From JBDTZF01 sp040005265 (GTDB lineage Bacteria > Verrucomicrobiota > Verrucomicrobiia > Chthoniobacterales > UBA10450), in the NCBI GenBank assembly GCA_040005265.1, contig JBDTZF010000040.1, forward strand, positions 1-20,562: a stretch of 20,562 bases of DNA. Direction: 5' to 3'. Position 1 is the stretch's first letter. Each line of letters starts with the position of its first letter. A model generated the notes under the pieces. The model was not told the origin of the DNA. It saw only the letters and a program-made list of their open reading frames with translations, and made no database searches. The position numbers and the translations under genes are program-made. Below, one piece after another: positions 6,480 to 14,013 of this stretch.

Positions 6480-7939
6480 TCAACACTCTCATAATTATTC
6501 CGCTGGTCGGGACCATCGCCCTCTACATTGGGCGCCCTAAAAATCCGCGGGCTGTGGCTTTGCTGTTCAATGCGCTCGCGGCTTTTTTCGCGTTCATGCT
6601 GTGGCAAAAGTTCGACACCTATGCTGTCGGACTTCAAGCGGTCGAACGCCACGCGTGGATTCCTGCGATCGGCGCCGAATATCTCGTGGGCCTCGATGGC
6701 CTGAGCCTGCTGCTTGTCTTGCTGACCACGATCATCATTCCGTTCGCGTTTCTTGCCCAGCCGTTGGAGCGCGGTGCGTGCGCACTGATGTTAGTTATGC
6801 AAGCGGCGCTCTATGGGACATTCGTGGCCCAAAATTTTGTTCTTTGGTTTCTGTTTTACGAGATGAGCCTGATCCCCGCTTTCCTGCTCATCAAAATCTG
6901 GGGCGGAGCAAAGCGAGACCGGGCCGCGATTAAGTTTTTCCTGTACACATTCCTTGGCAGCGTCGCCATGCTGCTCGCGTTTCTCGGCATTTTTTTTGCT
7001 AAAGGCACGTTCGATTTCGCGGAACTCGCTGCTTCCGGGAAGGCCGGACTGCTTACCGGCAATCTCGCCTGGTTGGCCTTTTGGGGGATCTTTCTCGGAC
7101 TCGCGGTAAAGGTGCCGCTGTTTCCTTTTCACACCTGGCTGCCCGACGCCTATGAAGCTGCGCCGACCGGCGTCGCCATGGTCCTCACAGGCGTGCTTTC
7201 CAAGATGGGCGTTTATGGTTTCGTGCGGCTTTTGCTTCCCCTTTTCCCTAACGAAATCAAAATCGTCGGTCCGTGGCTCCTTGGTTTGGCGGTCTGCTCA
7301 ATCGTGTTCGCTCCGCTCGCTGCGTGGGCGCAACGCGACTTGAAACGAATGGTCGCTTACCTCTCGATCAACCATCTCGGTTACTGCATGCTCGGCTTGT
7401 TTGCCATCGCATCAGGATCGACATCGTCATCAATCGATGCGCACGCAGCGCTTAGCGGGGTGTTCATGCAGATCTTCAATCACGGAATCACTGCGGCAAT
7501 GCTGTTCTACTTTGTCGGAATAATCGAACAACGCCGCGGCTCGCGGGGAATTGACGATTTCGGCGGACTGATGCAGCGGACCCCGCTGCTGTGTGGCTGG
7601 ATGAGCGTTGCCATGTTTTCGTCGCTCGGCCTTCCCGGACTGAACGGATTCATCGGAGAGTTTCTAATCTTTAAAGGCTCTTTCGCCATCGCCGCCTCCT
7701 TTACCGCGGTTTCAGTGCTCGGCCTTCTCGTTACCGCCATCGTCTTCATGCGCGCGATGCAAGCTCTCTTCAGCGGCCCCTTGTCAGCGAGTTGCAGTAC
7801 GTTCCCCGATCTTTTGCGAAGCGAAAAGCTCGTCATTATTCCGGTCACGCTGCTTATGTTCGGCCTCGGCATAGCACCGCAATTTATCTTCAACATCTTC
7901 AACGCAACCATCGTCCAGATGGCGCGACTGTTTAGCTGA
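6467..7939 (+). CDS. nuoM: NADH-quinone oxidoreductase subunit M, first copy (canonical)
   Basis: An antiporter-like proton-pumping subunit, 490 residues with about 14 membrane spans. The family charge chain is intact: Glu132 in the TM5 segment FYEMSLIPAFLLIKIWG, Lys215 in TM7 (GLAVKVPLFPFHTWLPDAYE), Lys246 in TM8 (GVLSKMGVYGF), and the glutamate of GLPGLNGFIGEFLIF in TM12. The ATG at 6467 lies inside the end of nuoL (13-base overlap), consistent with translational coupling; no good ribosome site is visible. It is followed after nine bases by an ORF6N-domain gene and then by a second, divergent nuoM. Compared with that copy, this one looks like the ordinary proton-pumping NuoM. Confidence 0.97.
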   Translation: MVGLINTLIIIPLVGTIALYIGRPKNPRAVALLFNALAAFFAFMLWQKFDTYAVGLQAVERHAWIPAIGAEYLVGLDGLSLLLVLLTTIIIPFAFLAQPLERGACALMLVMQAALYGTFVAQNFVLWFLFYEMSLIPAFLLIKIWGGAKRDRAAIKFFLYTFLGSVAMLLAFLGIFFAKGTFDFAELAASGKAGLLTGNLAWLAFWGIFLGLAVKVPLFPFHTWLPDAYEAAPTGVAMVLTGVLSKMGVYGFVRLLLPLFPNEIKIVGPWLLGLAVCSIVFAPLAAWAQRDLKRMVAYLSINHLGYCMLGLFAIASGSTSSSIDAHAALSGVFMQIFNHGITAAMLFYFVGIIEQRRGSRGIDDFGGLMQRTPLLCGWMSVAMFSSLGLPGLNGFIGEFLIFKGSFAIAASFTAVSVLGLLVTAIVFMRAMQALFSGPLSASCSTFPDLLRSEKLVIIPVTLLMFGLGIAPQFIFNIFNATIVQMARLFS

Positions 7940-7948
7940 TCACGTGGA

Positions 7949-8506
7949 ATGAGCAAGGAAATCATTCTGATTGGGCGAATCGCGCAGTCCATTTATCTGC
8001 TGCGCGGGCAAAAGGTAATGCTGGGCCAAGACTTGGCGCCGTTGTATGGCGTAACAGTCGGTGCTTTGACGCAGGCGGTGATGCGAAACGCGAAACGTTT
8101 CCCAAAAGACTTTGTGTTTCAGCTTACCTCTGAAGAGGTTACAGCTTTGAAATCACAATTTGTGATTTCAAAGGGTGGTCGAGGCGGGGCACGCCATCCG
8201 CCTTACGCATTCACTGAACAGGGCCTAGCCATGTTATCCAGCGTGCTGAATAGCGAGCGAGCGATAAGAGTAAATATCGCCATCATGCGGGCGTTTGTGA
8301 AACTACGGGAGGCGCTTGAATCCAATCGCGAGCTCGCGCGAAAGTTTGACGAGCTCGAAAAGCGTGTTGGGAGACATGACAAGGAGATTGCAGCAATCCT
8401 GGAAGCAATCCGACAGTTAATAGCGCCACCGGAAAAATCCCGACGCGAGATCGGATTTCATGCGCGCGAGAAAACGGCGCGCTACCGGGCACGCAATCAT
8501 CAATGA
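7949..8506 (+). CDS. ORF6N-domain (phage-type DNA-binding) protein inside the nuo operon
   Basis: This 185-residue protein belongs to the ORF6N family, known from phage and from solitary chromosomal genes, related in use to KilA-N/Bro proteins. The domain covers roughly residues 8-95: an N-terminal IYLLRGQKVMLGQDLAPLYG, then LTQAVMRNAKRFPKDFVFQL, and the hallmark PYAFTEQGLAMLSSVLNSE. A coiled-coil-like tail follows (REALESNRELARKFDELEKR) with the typical RREIGFH near the end. Its function in bacteria is not established; DNA binding is the family expectation. It begins nine bases after nuoM1, and its stop overlaps the nuoM2 start as ATGA, so it is co-transcribed and probably coupled with complex I genes. 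It has no evident relation to respiration, so an inserted cargo gene is likely. I saw no transposase, terminal repeat or target duplication at its edges. Confidence 0.9.
   Translation: MSKEIILIGRIAQSIYLLRGQKVMLGQDLAPLYGVTVGALTQAVMRNAKRFPKDFVFQLTSEEVTALKSQFVISKGGRGGARHPPYAFTEQGLAMLSSVLNSERAIRVNIAIMRAFVKLREALESNRELARKFDELEKRVGRHDKEIAAILEAIRQLIAPPEKSRREIGFHAREKTARYRARNHQ
8145..8173. repeat. Perfect 14-base-arm palindrome inside the ORF6N gene
   Basis: CTTTGAAATCACAA, one T, then TTGTGATTTCAAAG: perfect 14-base arms around a single central base. It encodes LKSQFVISK in the ORF6N protein. It could be an operator-like site for the encoded DNA-binding protein, or a coincidence of the conserved codons. 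Confidence 0.75.
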
Positions 8507-9984
8507 TCGCCTGGACGATTTACATTACGTTTGCGGGAGCCGTCGGGCTGCTCATCTTTCCGCGGGCAGTCTCGAGATGGATCGCACTCGTGACAGCGGG
8601 CGGCGGCTTGGGGACAACCGTCGTCACATTCTTCCAAACGCCCAACGCGGACCTTGCCCGATTCAAGACAATCGTAAGCGTGCCGTGGGTGCCGATGTTG
8701 GGGATGAATTATCATCTCGCCGTCGATGGCATCAGCCTGACTCTGGTTTTGGTCACGGGTATTACGGCTGTCAGCGCGGTCCTGTTTTCGTGGGACATCG
8801 ACGAGCGTCAGAACGAGTTTTTCTTCTGGCTGCTGCTGGTAGTCGGCGGTTCCTACGGTGTTTTTCTAAGCGCTGACTTGTTCTTGCTCTTCCTGTTCTA
8901 CGAGCTGGTGATTGTGCCGAAGTATTTTCTGATCGCGATCTGGGGTTCGACCAACAAGGAGTACGGGGCGATGAAATTGACGCTTTATTCCTTCTTCGGC
9001 GGCGCGCTCGTTTTTATCGGGATCCTGGCCGCATATGTGACTGGCGGGTCGCTTGACCTCCAGCAACTCGCGCAGTTTCAATTCCCGCCACAACTCCAAA
9101 TGTGGGCATTTCCGGTGTTGTTTCTCGGCTTCGCCGTGCTCGCCGGCATCTGGCCGCTACACACTTGGGCGCCGACTGGCCACGTCGCCGCGCCCACCGC
9201 TGGTTCCATGTTGCTCGCCGGAATCGTGATGAAACTCGGCGCCTACGCAGCCTTGCGAGTGGCTATGAATCTTTTCCCGCAAGGATTTCACATATGGAGC
9301 AAATGGATCGCTCTTCTCGCCGTGATTGGAATCGTTTACGCAGCAGCCGTCGCTTTGCGGCAACGCGATCTGAAGTTTGTCATCGGTTATTCAAGCGTCA
9401 GCCATATGGGTTTTGTTTTGCTCGGCCTGGCAACAGCAAACGCGCTCGGCGTTTCAGGTGCTGTCCTGCAAATGTTTTCGCACGGCGTGATCGCAGCCCT
9501 GCTCTTCGCCGTAGCCGGACGAATGATCTATCGCCGCACCCACACCCGCGATCTTGATCAATTGTCGATATTACAATTAAATCGCGCGCTGCCTTTCGCT
9601 GCCTTCACTTTTGTTATCGCGTCGGCGGCATCGATGGGCATACCCGGATTCAGCGGATTCGCTGCCGAAATCACTATACTAATCGGCGCGTGGAAGGCTT
9701 TCCCGATCGCGGTGTGGATTAGTGGAGTTGGGATGGTTCTGGTCGCCTCCTTTACTTTGCGCGCGCTCATCAAATCGTTCTTCGGTAACGCAGGCTCGAC
9801 AAACCAAGGGACGACGACCCCCGCGGCGACCATCGAATCTGCACAACGACTTGAACCGATCACGATCGCTGAAAAATGCGGCGCCGGACTACTCATGTTT
9901 GCCACGCTCGCCATTGGTCTTTATCCGAAGGTGTTGCTGGATCGAATCCAGCCCGCGGTCGAAGCAATGAGGTTCCTACGATGA
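8503..9984 (+). CDS. NADH-quinone oxidoreductase subunit M, second copy (NuoM2, TM7 lysine missing)
   Basis: A second, clearly paralogous NuoM of 493 residues, not a recent duplicate of the first. Glu134 (FYELVIVPKYFLIAIWG), the TM8 Lys244 (GIVMKLGAYA) and the TM12 glutamate (GIPGFSGFAAEITIL) are present. Where the first copy has AVKVPLFPFHTWLPD, this one reads AVLAGIWPLHTWAPT: the TM7 lysine is Leu213 (codon 9139-9141), and the usual LPD motif is APT. An extra lysine occurs at 139. Its ATG overlaps the stop of the ORF6N gene, and its own stop overlaps nuoN. The expected role is an additional antiporter-like module in the membrane arm; whether it pumps a proton is uncertain given the missing lysine. 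I recall a described 'two-NuoM' complex I type, which this resembles. Confidence 0.95.
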   Translation: MIAWTIYITFAGAVGLLIFPRAVSRWIALVTAGGGLGTTVVTFFQTPNADLARFKTIVSVPWVPMLGMNYHLAVDGISLTLVLVTGITAVSAVLFSWDIDERQNEFFFWLLLVVGGSYGVFLSADLFLLFLFYELVIVPKYFLIAIWGSTNKEYGAMKLTLYSFFGGALVFIGILAAYVTGGSLDLQQLAQFQFPPQLQMWAFPVLFLGFAVLAGIWPLHTWAPTGHVAAPTAGSMLLAGIVMKLGAYAALRVAMNLFPQGFHIWSKWIALLAVIGIVYAAAVALRQRDLKFVIGYSSVSHMGFVLLGLATANALGVSGAVLQMFSHGVIAALLFAVAGRMIYRRTHTRDLDQLSILQLNRALPFAAFTFVIASAASMGIPGFSGFAAEITILIGAWKAFPIAVWISGVGMVLVASFTLRALIKSFFGNAGSTNQGTTTPAATIESAQRLEPITIAEKCGAGLLMFATLAIGLYPKVLLDRIQPAVEAMRFLR

Positions 9985-11450
9985 ACTACTTCGATCTTCT
10001 CAAGTTGGCTTCGCCGGAAGCAATCGTCGTGGGAACAGCACTCGTGGTGCTCACGATTAGCCTGACCACAGGACGCGCCACGACGCTTTGCTCCATTGTT
10101 GCAGCACTGGGGCTCTTAATCGCAATCGGCGCGGTGCTGATGCTGCCGCGGAATGCCGCCTTGTTCGGCGGCATGTTGGTCATCGCGCCATTGACGTCGC
10201 TCTTTAAAATCATCTGCATCGGCCTCGCCGTTTTCGCCGTGCTTCTGACGCAAGCAGAGAAAACACTGCCGAACCACGGTGAATATGTCGCGATTCTACT
10301 GCTGGCCACGGTTGGGCTGATGCTGCTCGTCGGCAGCGAAGAATTTCTAATGATCTTCATCGGTTTGGAACTGCTCGGTCTGTCACTTTACGTCATGACT
10401 GCTTTCAATAAGATCGACATTCGATCGGCCGAGGCCGGGCTGAAGTACTTTCTCTTTGGTAGCACGGCCAGCGCATTCACGCTTTTCGGAATCAGTTTCG
10501 TCTACGGCCTAACTGGAAGCACGGGTTTTGCGGCGATTGGACAGAAATTATTGGCTGGTCCAGTCCAACCGTTGCTCTTCGTAGGCGTCGTCATGACACT
10601 TATTGGGTTCGCATTCAAGATCGCCGCCGTCCCGTTTCATCTTTGGGCGCCTGACGCGTATCAAGCCGCGCCCATTCCCAGCGCGGCCTTCATCGCTTCC
10701 GGTTCGAAGGTTGCCTCTTTTGTAGTGCTGGGAAAAATTGTGCTGCTCGGCTTCGGCCCCCTGCAAGGAAACGCGGGATGGCATGCGATGATCGCTGGCT
10801 GGGCGCCGATACTAGGCGCGCTCGCTGCATTATCGATCCTATTGGGCAATTTGCTTGCTTTGGTCCAGACCAACGTTCGCCGGTTGCTCGCCTACTCCGC
10901 GGTTGCCCATTCCGGCTATACGTTGCTCGGATTGGTTGCAGGCGGACGGGATGGATTTTCTGCGACACTATTTTACACCACCATTTACGCAGTCACGCTG
11001 GTCGGGGCGTTCGGCGTTGTCGGTTTTGTGCGCCGCGAAACGGGTGGCGATGATTTACAGAATTTCTCGGGGCTGAGTTCCCGCTCCCCCTTGATGGCCG
11101 GCTGCATGTCGATCTTCATGCTGTCGCTGGCGGGCTTACCGCCGCTGGCTGGATTCTTTGGGAAATTCTACTTGTTCAGCGTCGCATTTCGCGCCGGTGA
11201 AAATCACGGTTTGCTTTGGCTCGTCGCCCTCGCGCTGTTTGGCAGCTTCCTCTCACTCTATTATTACCTCACTGTGCTGAAGGTCATCTTCTTTGAAGGA
11301 TCTTTGTCCTCGCCCCCTATCTCGCTAAATCGCTTAACATCGCGTGATTTGCTGCCGGGCATCGCAATAACAGCTCTGGCCGCCACAGTTCTGTTCCTCG
11401 GCGTAATGCCGCAAACACTGAGCGCGCGGATCCTAGCCTCGCTGCCCTAA
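9981..11450 (+). CDS. nuoN: NADH-quinone oxidoreductase subunit N
   Basis: The proximal antiporter-like subunit of the complex I membrane arm, last gene of the rightward operon. The 489-residue product has the conserved charges: Glu130 in TM5 (FIGLELLGLSLYVM), Lys213 in TM7 (GFAFKIAAVPFHLWAPDAY), Lys243 in TM8 (SGSKVASFVVL) and the TM12 lysine in PPLAGFFGKFYLF. I place the start at the ATG 9981-9983, in a 4-base overlap with the nuoM2 stop, although the frame is open farther upstream inside nuoM2. The usual nuoN length (about 480-500) agrees. No convincing terminator follows within the 91 bases before the next gene, so some readthrough into it is possible. Confidence 0.97.
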   Translation: MNYFDLLKLASPEAIVVGTALVVLTISLTTGRATTLCSIVAALGLLIAIGAVLMLPRNAALFGGMLVIAPLTSLFKIICIGLAVFAVLLTQAEKTLPNHGEYVAILLLATVGLMLLVGSEEFLMIFIGLELLGLSLYVMTAFNKIDIRSAEAGLKYFLFGSTASAFTLFGISFVYGLTGSTGFAAIGQKLLAGPVQPLLFVGVVMTLIGFAFKIAAVPFHLWAPDAYQAAPIPSAAFIASGSKVASFVVLGKIVLLGFGPLQGNAGWHAMIAGWAPILGALAALSILLGNLLALVQTNVRRLLAYSAVAHSGYTLLGLVAGGRDGFSATLFYTTIYAVTLVGAFGVVGFVRRETGGDDLQNFSGLSSRSPLMAGCMSIFMLSLAGLPPLAGFFGKFYLFSVAFRAGENHGLLWLVALALFGSFLSLYYYLTVLKVIFFEGSLSSPPISLNRLTSRDLLPGIAITALAATVLFLGVMPQTLSARILASLP

Positions 11451-11541
11451 ATCTTCAGAAAAAATACGCGATCAATTCTTGACCGCCGCGTAATAAACTG
11501 TTTTGCATCGACAGCAAACAGCAGGTTGCAAAAATAATCAC

Positions 11542-12516
11542 GTGAAGTCAGGCAGCGTCAGTCAATTTATTGACCGCCATTATCGGCATTTCAATGCCGC
11601 TACGCTTAAGGACGCCGCCGAGGCCTACATCGCTCATCTCGACCGCGGCGGGAAAATGATGATTACGCTGGCTGGAGCGATGAGCACAGCGGAACTCGGC
11701 GTCTCGCTCGCGGAAATGATCCGCCAGGAAAAGGTTCACGCGATTACGTGCACCGGCGCAAACCTGGAGGAGGACGTGTTCAATCTCGTCGCGCGCTCCC
11801 ACTACGAACGCATTCCAAATTATCGGGAATTAACTCCGCAGCAGGAAACTGCGCTTTTGGCGCGGCATTTGAACCGGGTTACCGACACCTGCATTCCGGA
11901 AGAAGAAGCGATCCGCCGCATCGAGCGGGTCATAATCGAAGAATGGACGGCTGCTGCGAAATCCAAGAACCGCTTTTTCCCGCACGAATTTCTTTATAAG
12001 ATCTTGCGCGAATGTCGCCTCAAGGAATTTTATGAGATCGACCCGACGGACAGTTGGATGATGGCCGCCGCTCTAAAAAATCTGCCACTTTTCGTTCCGG
12101 GCTGGGAGGATTCCACCCTTGGAAACATTTACGCTGCGCGGTGCATTACCGGCAAAATCTCCGAACTGCACACTGCGCGGTCCGGAATCGAGTACATGAT
12201 CGAATTGGCTAACTGGTACCGCCGTGTTACCCCGGATTCATCCATTGGCTTCTTCCAGATCGGAGGCGGCATCGCCGGTGATTTTCCGATTTGTGTCGTG
12301 CCGATGCTTAATCAAGACGTCCGGACAGTTGTCCCGGAATGGGGTTACTTTTGCCAGATCAGCGATTCCACCACCAGCTTCGGCTCGTACTCCGGCGCGG
12401 TGCCCAATGAGAAAATTACCTGGGGAAAACTCAATATCGAGACTCCAAAATTCATTATCGAGTCCGATGCTACCATCGTGGCGCCTCTCATTTTTGCCAA
12501 AATTTTAGGGTGGTAA
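11542..12516 (+). CDS. Deoxyhypusine synthase-like protein
   Basis: Member of the deoxyhypusine synthase family, NAD-dependent enzymes that transfer the aminobutyl group of spermidine through a lysine-bound intermediate. Family blocks are MITLAGAMSTAELGVSLAEM, ITCTGANLEEDVFNLVA, FVPGWEDSTLGN and, near the C-terminus, ITWGKL with the presumed catalytic Lys296. Bacteria generally lack eIF5A, the substrate of the eukaryotic enzyme. Some bacterial homologues are thought to make homospermidine from spermidine, so that or an unknown aminobutyl transfer is possible; the sequence does not decide. I prefer the GTG at 11542 (324 residues), since homologues begin close to the FIDRHYRHFNAATL segment. An in-frame TTG at 11503 would add 13 residues. 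It stands alone after nuoN, in the same direction. Confidence 0.92.
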   Translation: MKSGSVSQFIDRHYRHFNAATLKDAAEAYIAHLDRGGKMMITLAGAMSTAELGVSLAEMIRQEKVHAITCTGANLEEDVFNLVARSHYERIPNYRELTPQQETALLARHLNRVTDTCIPEEEAIRRIERVIIEEWTAAAKSKNRFFPHEFLYKILRECRLKEFYEIDPTDSWMMAAALKNLPLFVPGWEDSTLGNIYAARCITGKISELHTARSGIEYMIELANWYRRVTPDSSIGFFQIGGGIAGDFPICVVPMLNQDVRTVVPEWGYFCQISDSTTSFGSYSGAVPNEKITWGKLNIETPKFIIESDATIVAPLIFAKILGW

Positions 12517-12630
12517 GGCGCGCACGCGTCGGCCACGGGAGATTTCATAAAAAGAGCCTTCACCGGCTGCCTCGAAGCCATTCTTAACCAGCGCTTGACG
12601 CCGGGAATCAATTCAGAAAAGAATCCGTGC

Positions 12631-13302
12631 ATGAAAACTCTCCTACCTTTAGTCACAGCTTTGATCGCCATCGTTTTGACCGCGTCTTCCTCATTGGCAC
12701 AAGAAACCTCGGCTTCGCCCGCCGCGGCGACCGCCGCGACCGCCGCTACGACAGCTGGCGCGCCGAACGATGCCGAGATGATGAAACAAATGATGGAACT
12801 CTCTAAACTTGGCGAAAATCACAAGATCCTCGCCGGTTTAGCTGGGACCTGGAGCTACACCGTGAAAATGTGGATGAATCCCGACCCCAGCGCCAAGCCG
12901 GAAGAGTCAAAGGGTACCGCGACGAGAAAACCGACGATGGACGGCCGCTTCTTTGTCTTGGACGTCACCGGGAAAATGGAGATGCCCGGCCCCGACGGAA
13001 AAAAGAAGGAGATGATCTTCAAGGGAATGGGAATTGAGGGCTACGACAATGTTAAAAAGAAATTTGTCAGCACCTGGATGGATAACATGGGCACAGGCGT
13101 CATGATGTCGGAAGGCAGCTACGATCCCGCCTCAAAAACGTTTACCTATACCGGGGACTACGAAGCGATTCCCGGAATGAAAACACAAATCCGTGAGACG
13201 GTGAAGGTCACCGATAAGGATCACCATACGTTCGAAATGTATGAAAATCGCAGCGGCAAGGAAGTGAAGACGGTGGAGATCAATTACCGTCGGAAGAAGT
13301 AA
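12631..13302 (+). CDS. Secreted DUF1579-domain protein
   Basis: A 223-residue protein with an N-terminal signal peptide (MKTLLPLVTALIAIVLTASS, likely cut after SLAQ), then an Ala/Thr/Pro-rich linker (residues about 30-47), then a DUF1579 domain. The domain begins at ILAGLAGTWSYTVKMW and contains the alternating blocks RKPTMDGRFFVLD, GMGIEGYDNVKKKFVSTW and GSYDPASKTFTYTGDY, which suggest a lipocalin-like beta-barrel. The family has no assigned biochemical role. The ATG at 12631 is chosen because the signal peptide begins there; a TTG 36 bases upstream in the same frame is less likely. The 114-base gap before it and a TTGACG at 12595-12600 suggest its own promoter, but no clear -10 is seen. Confidence 0.9.
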   Translation: MKTLLPLVTALIAIVLTASSSLAQETSASPAAATAATAATTAGAPNDAEMMKQMMELSKLGENHKILAGLAGTWSYTVKMWMNPDPSAKPEESKGTATRKPTMDGRFFVLDVTGKMEMPGPDGKKKEMIFKGMGIEGYDNVKKKFVSTWMDNMGTGVMMSEGSYDPASKTFTYTGDYEAIPGMKTQIRETVKVTDKDHHTFEMYENRSGKEVKTVEINYRRKK

Positions 13303-13370
13303 CGCCGCCGTTTAACGAGTACCGCTGGAGTGCCCCTTTGCTTCAACGGGTAGGATTTCTGAAGAAAAAT

Positions 13371-13400
13371 GCGGCGGCGACCGTTGAAGATCGCCGCCGC
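13371..13400 (-). terminator. Rho-independent-like terminator of the leftward Spy-like gene
   Basis: A perfect 10-bp stem (GCGGCGGCGA / TCGCCGCCGC) with a 10-base loop. Read leftward it is followed by CATTTTTCTTC, a U-rich tail, and it lies 26 bases beyond the stop of the Spy-like gene. Read rightward no T tract follows, so it may only partly stop transcription from the DUF1579 gene. Confidence 0.75.
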
Positions 13401-13425
13401 CGATGCACCCGTTCAATAACCGGGG

Positions 13426-13806
13426 TTATTCCTTCATTGCATCGTGAAGTTTTTGCCGCGCGCTGTGCATTTCTTGCCGCGCTTTCTGCATTTCGTCGAA
13501 CTTCTTCTGCTGTTCGGCGTTGAGCAGTGGACGAATCTGCGTCATGGCGCCATCCATTACGGCTTTGGTTTTCTGCATCGCCTCCTGATGGATCGCGATG
13601 ATCTGTGGTCTGGCCTGGTCGAAAATCGGCTTAACTTTGGCCTGTTGGTCTGGCGTCAGGTTCAATCCGTGAGTCAAATGCTCCATGGCGAATCCATGGC
13701 CGTGCCGGCGACCGCCGCCACGAGGACCCGTTTCCTCTTGCGCCAAAGCAAAGCCGCTTAAAGCGAGGGCGCCGACAGCTGCAACTATAAGGAAGTTTCG
13801 TTTCAT
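13426..13806 (-). CDS. Secreted Spy/CpxP-like protein (LTxxQ family)
   Basis: A 126-residue protein with a signal peptide (MKRNFLIVAAVGALALSGFA, likely cut after LAQ) and a mature helical region. It has two LTxxQ-type segments, GLNLTPDQQAKVKPIF (47-62) and LLNAEQQKKFDEM (94-106), the pattern of the Spy/CpxP periplasmic chaperone and stress-sensor family. A Gly/Arg/His-rich stretch (about 30-46) could bind metal ions. The frame is open upstream, but the ATG at 13806 is the clear start because the signal peptide begins there. It is transcribed away from an ECF sigma operon, and its upstream region carries the same promoter-like element as that operon, implying control by that sigma factor. A likely role is buffering envelope protein or metal stress; this is inference from family and context. 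Confidence 0.85.
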   Translation of the reverse strand: MKRNFLIVAAVGALALSGFALAQEETGPRGGGRRHGHGFAMEHLTHGLNLTPDQQAKVKPIFDQARPQIIAIHQEAMQKTKAVMDGAMTQIRPLLNAEQQKKFDEMQKARQEMHSARQKLHDAMKE

Positions 13807-13878
13807 ATGTTTAATCTTTAATATTTGGTTGTTCTGGTTTGTTTTGGCCCCGAATTTTCCGAGCCGTTCATAGGTAAT

Positions 13879-13906
13879 GACCGACAGTTGCCTTGGCCGG
13901 TTACAA
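13879..13906 (-). promoter_or_regulatory. ECF-type promoter element for the leftward Spy-like gene
   Basis: Read leftward: TTGTAACCG (13906-13898), 12 bases, GTCGGTC (13885-13879). The AAC core in the -35 and the CGGT core in the -10, 16 bases apart, fit the layout of ECF sigma promoters. The start codon at 13806 is about 70 bases downstream. The same element with identical spacing faces the other way at 13954-13981. Confidence 0.75.
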
Positions 13907-13953
13907 CTTTTTCGCACAACCAAACGAAAAGAATTACGCTCGCTCGAAGAAAA

Positions 13954-13981
13954 TTGTAACCGCAACATGCTGAGGTCGGTC
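13954..13981 (+). promoter_or_regulatory. ECF-type promoter element for the sigma factor operon
   Basis: TTGTAACCG (13954-13962), 12 bases, GTCGGTC (13975-13981): the same sixteen bases at the same spacing as the opposed element at 13879-13906, while the spacer differs. Transcription would start near 13988, about 26 bases before the sigma factor ATG, a sensible leader length. Confidence 0.75.
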
Positions 13982-14013
13982 TTGGTTGATAGAGTGGATG
14001 CGGTCTCGATTAC

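Noticed and set aside
7930..8520. Insertion-sequence ends or target duplication around the ORF6N gene
   Set aside because: Comparing both flanks by eye gave no matching terminal inverted or direct repeats beyond trivial TGATC words.
11451..11541. Promoter with TTGACC at 11479-11484 before the deoxyhypusine synthase-like gene
   Set aside because: No -10-like hexamer at 16-18 bases; TAATAA lies far too close.
12517..12630. Terminator after the deoxyhypusine synthase-like gene
   Set aside because: Only a 4-bp stem (GGCT/AGCC near 12573-12587) and no T tract; not enough to call.
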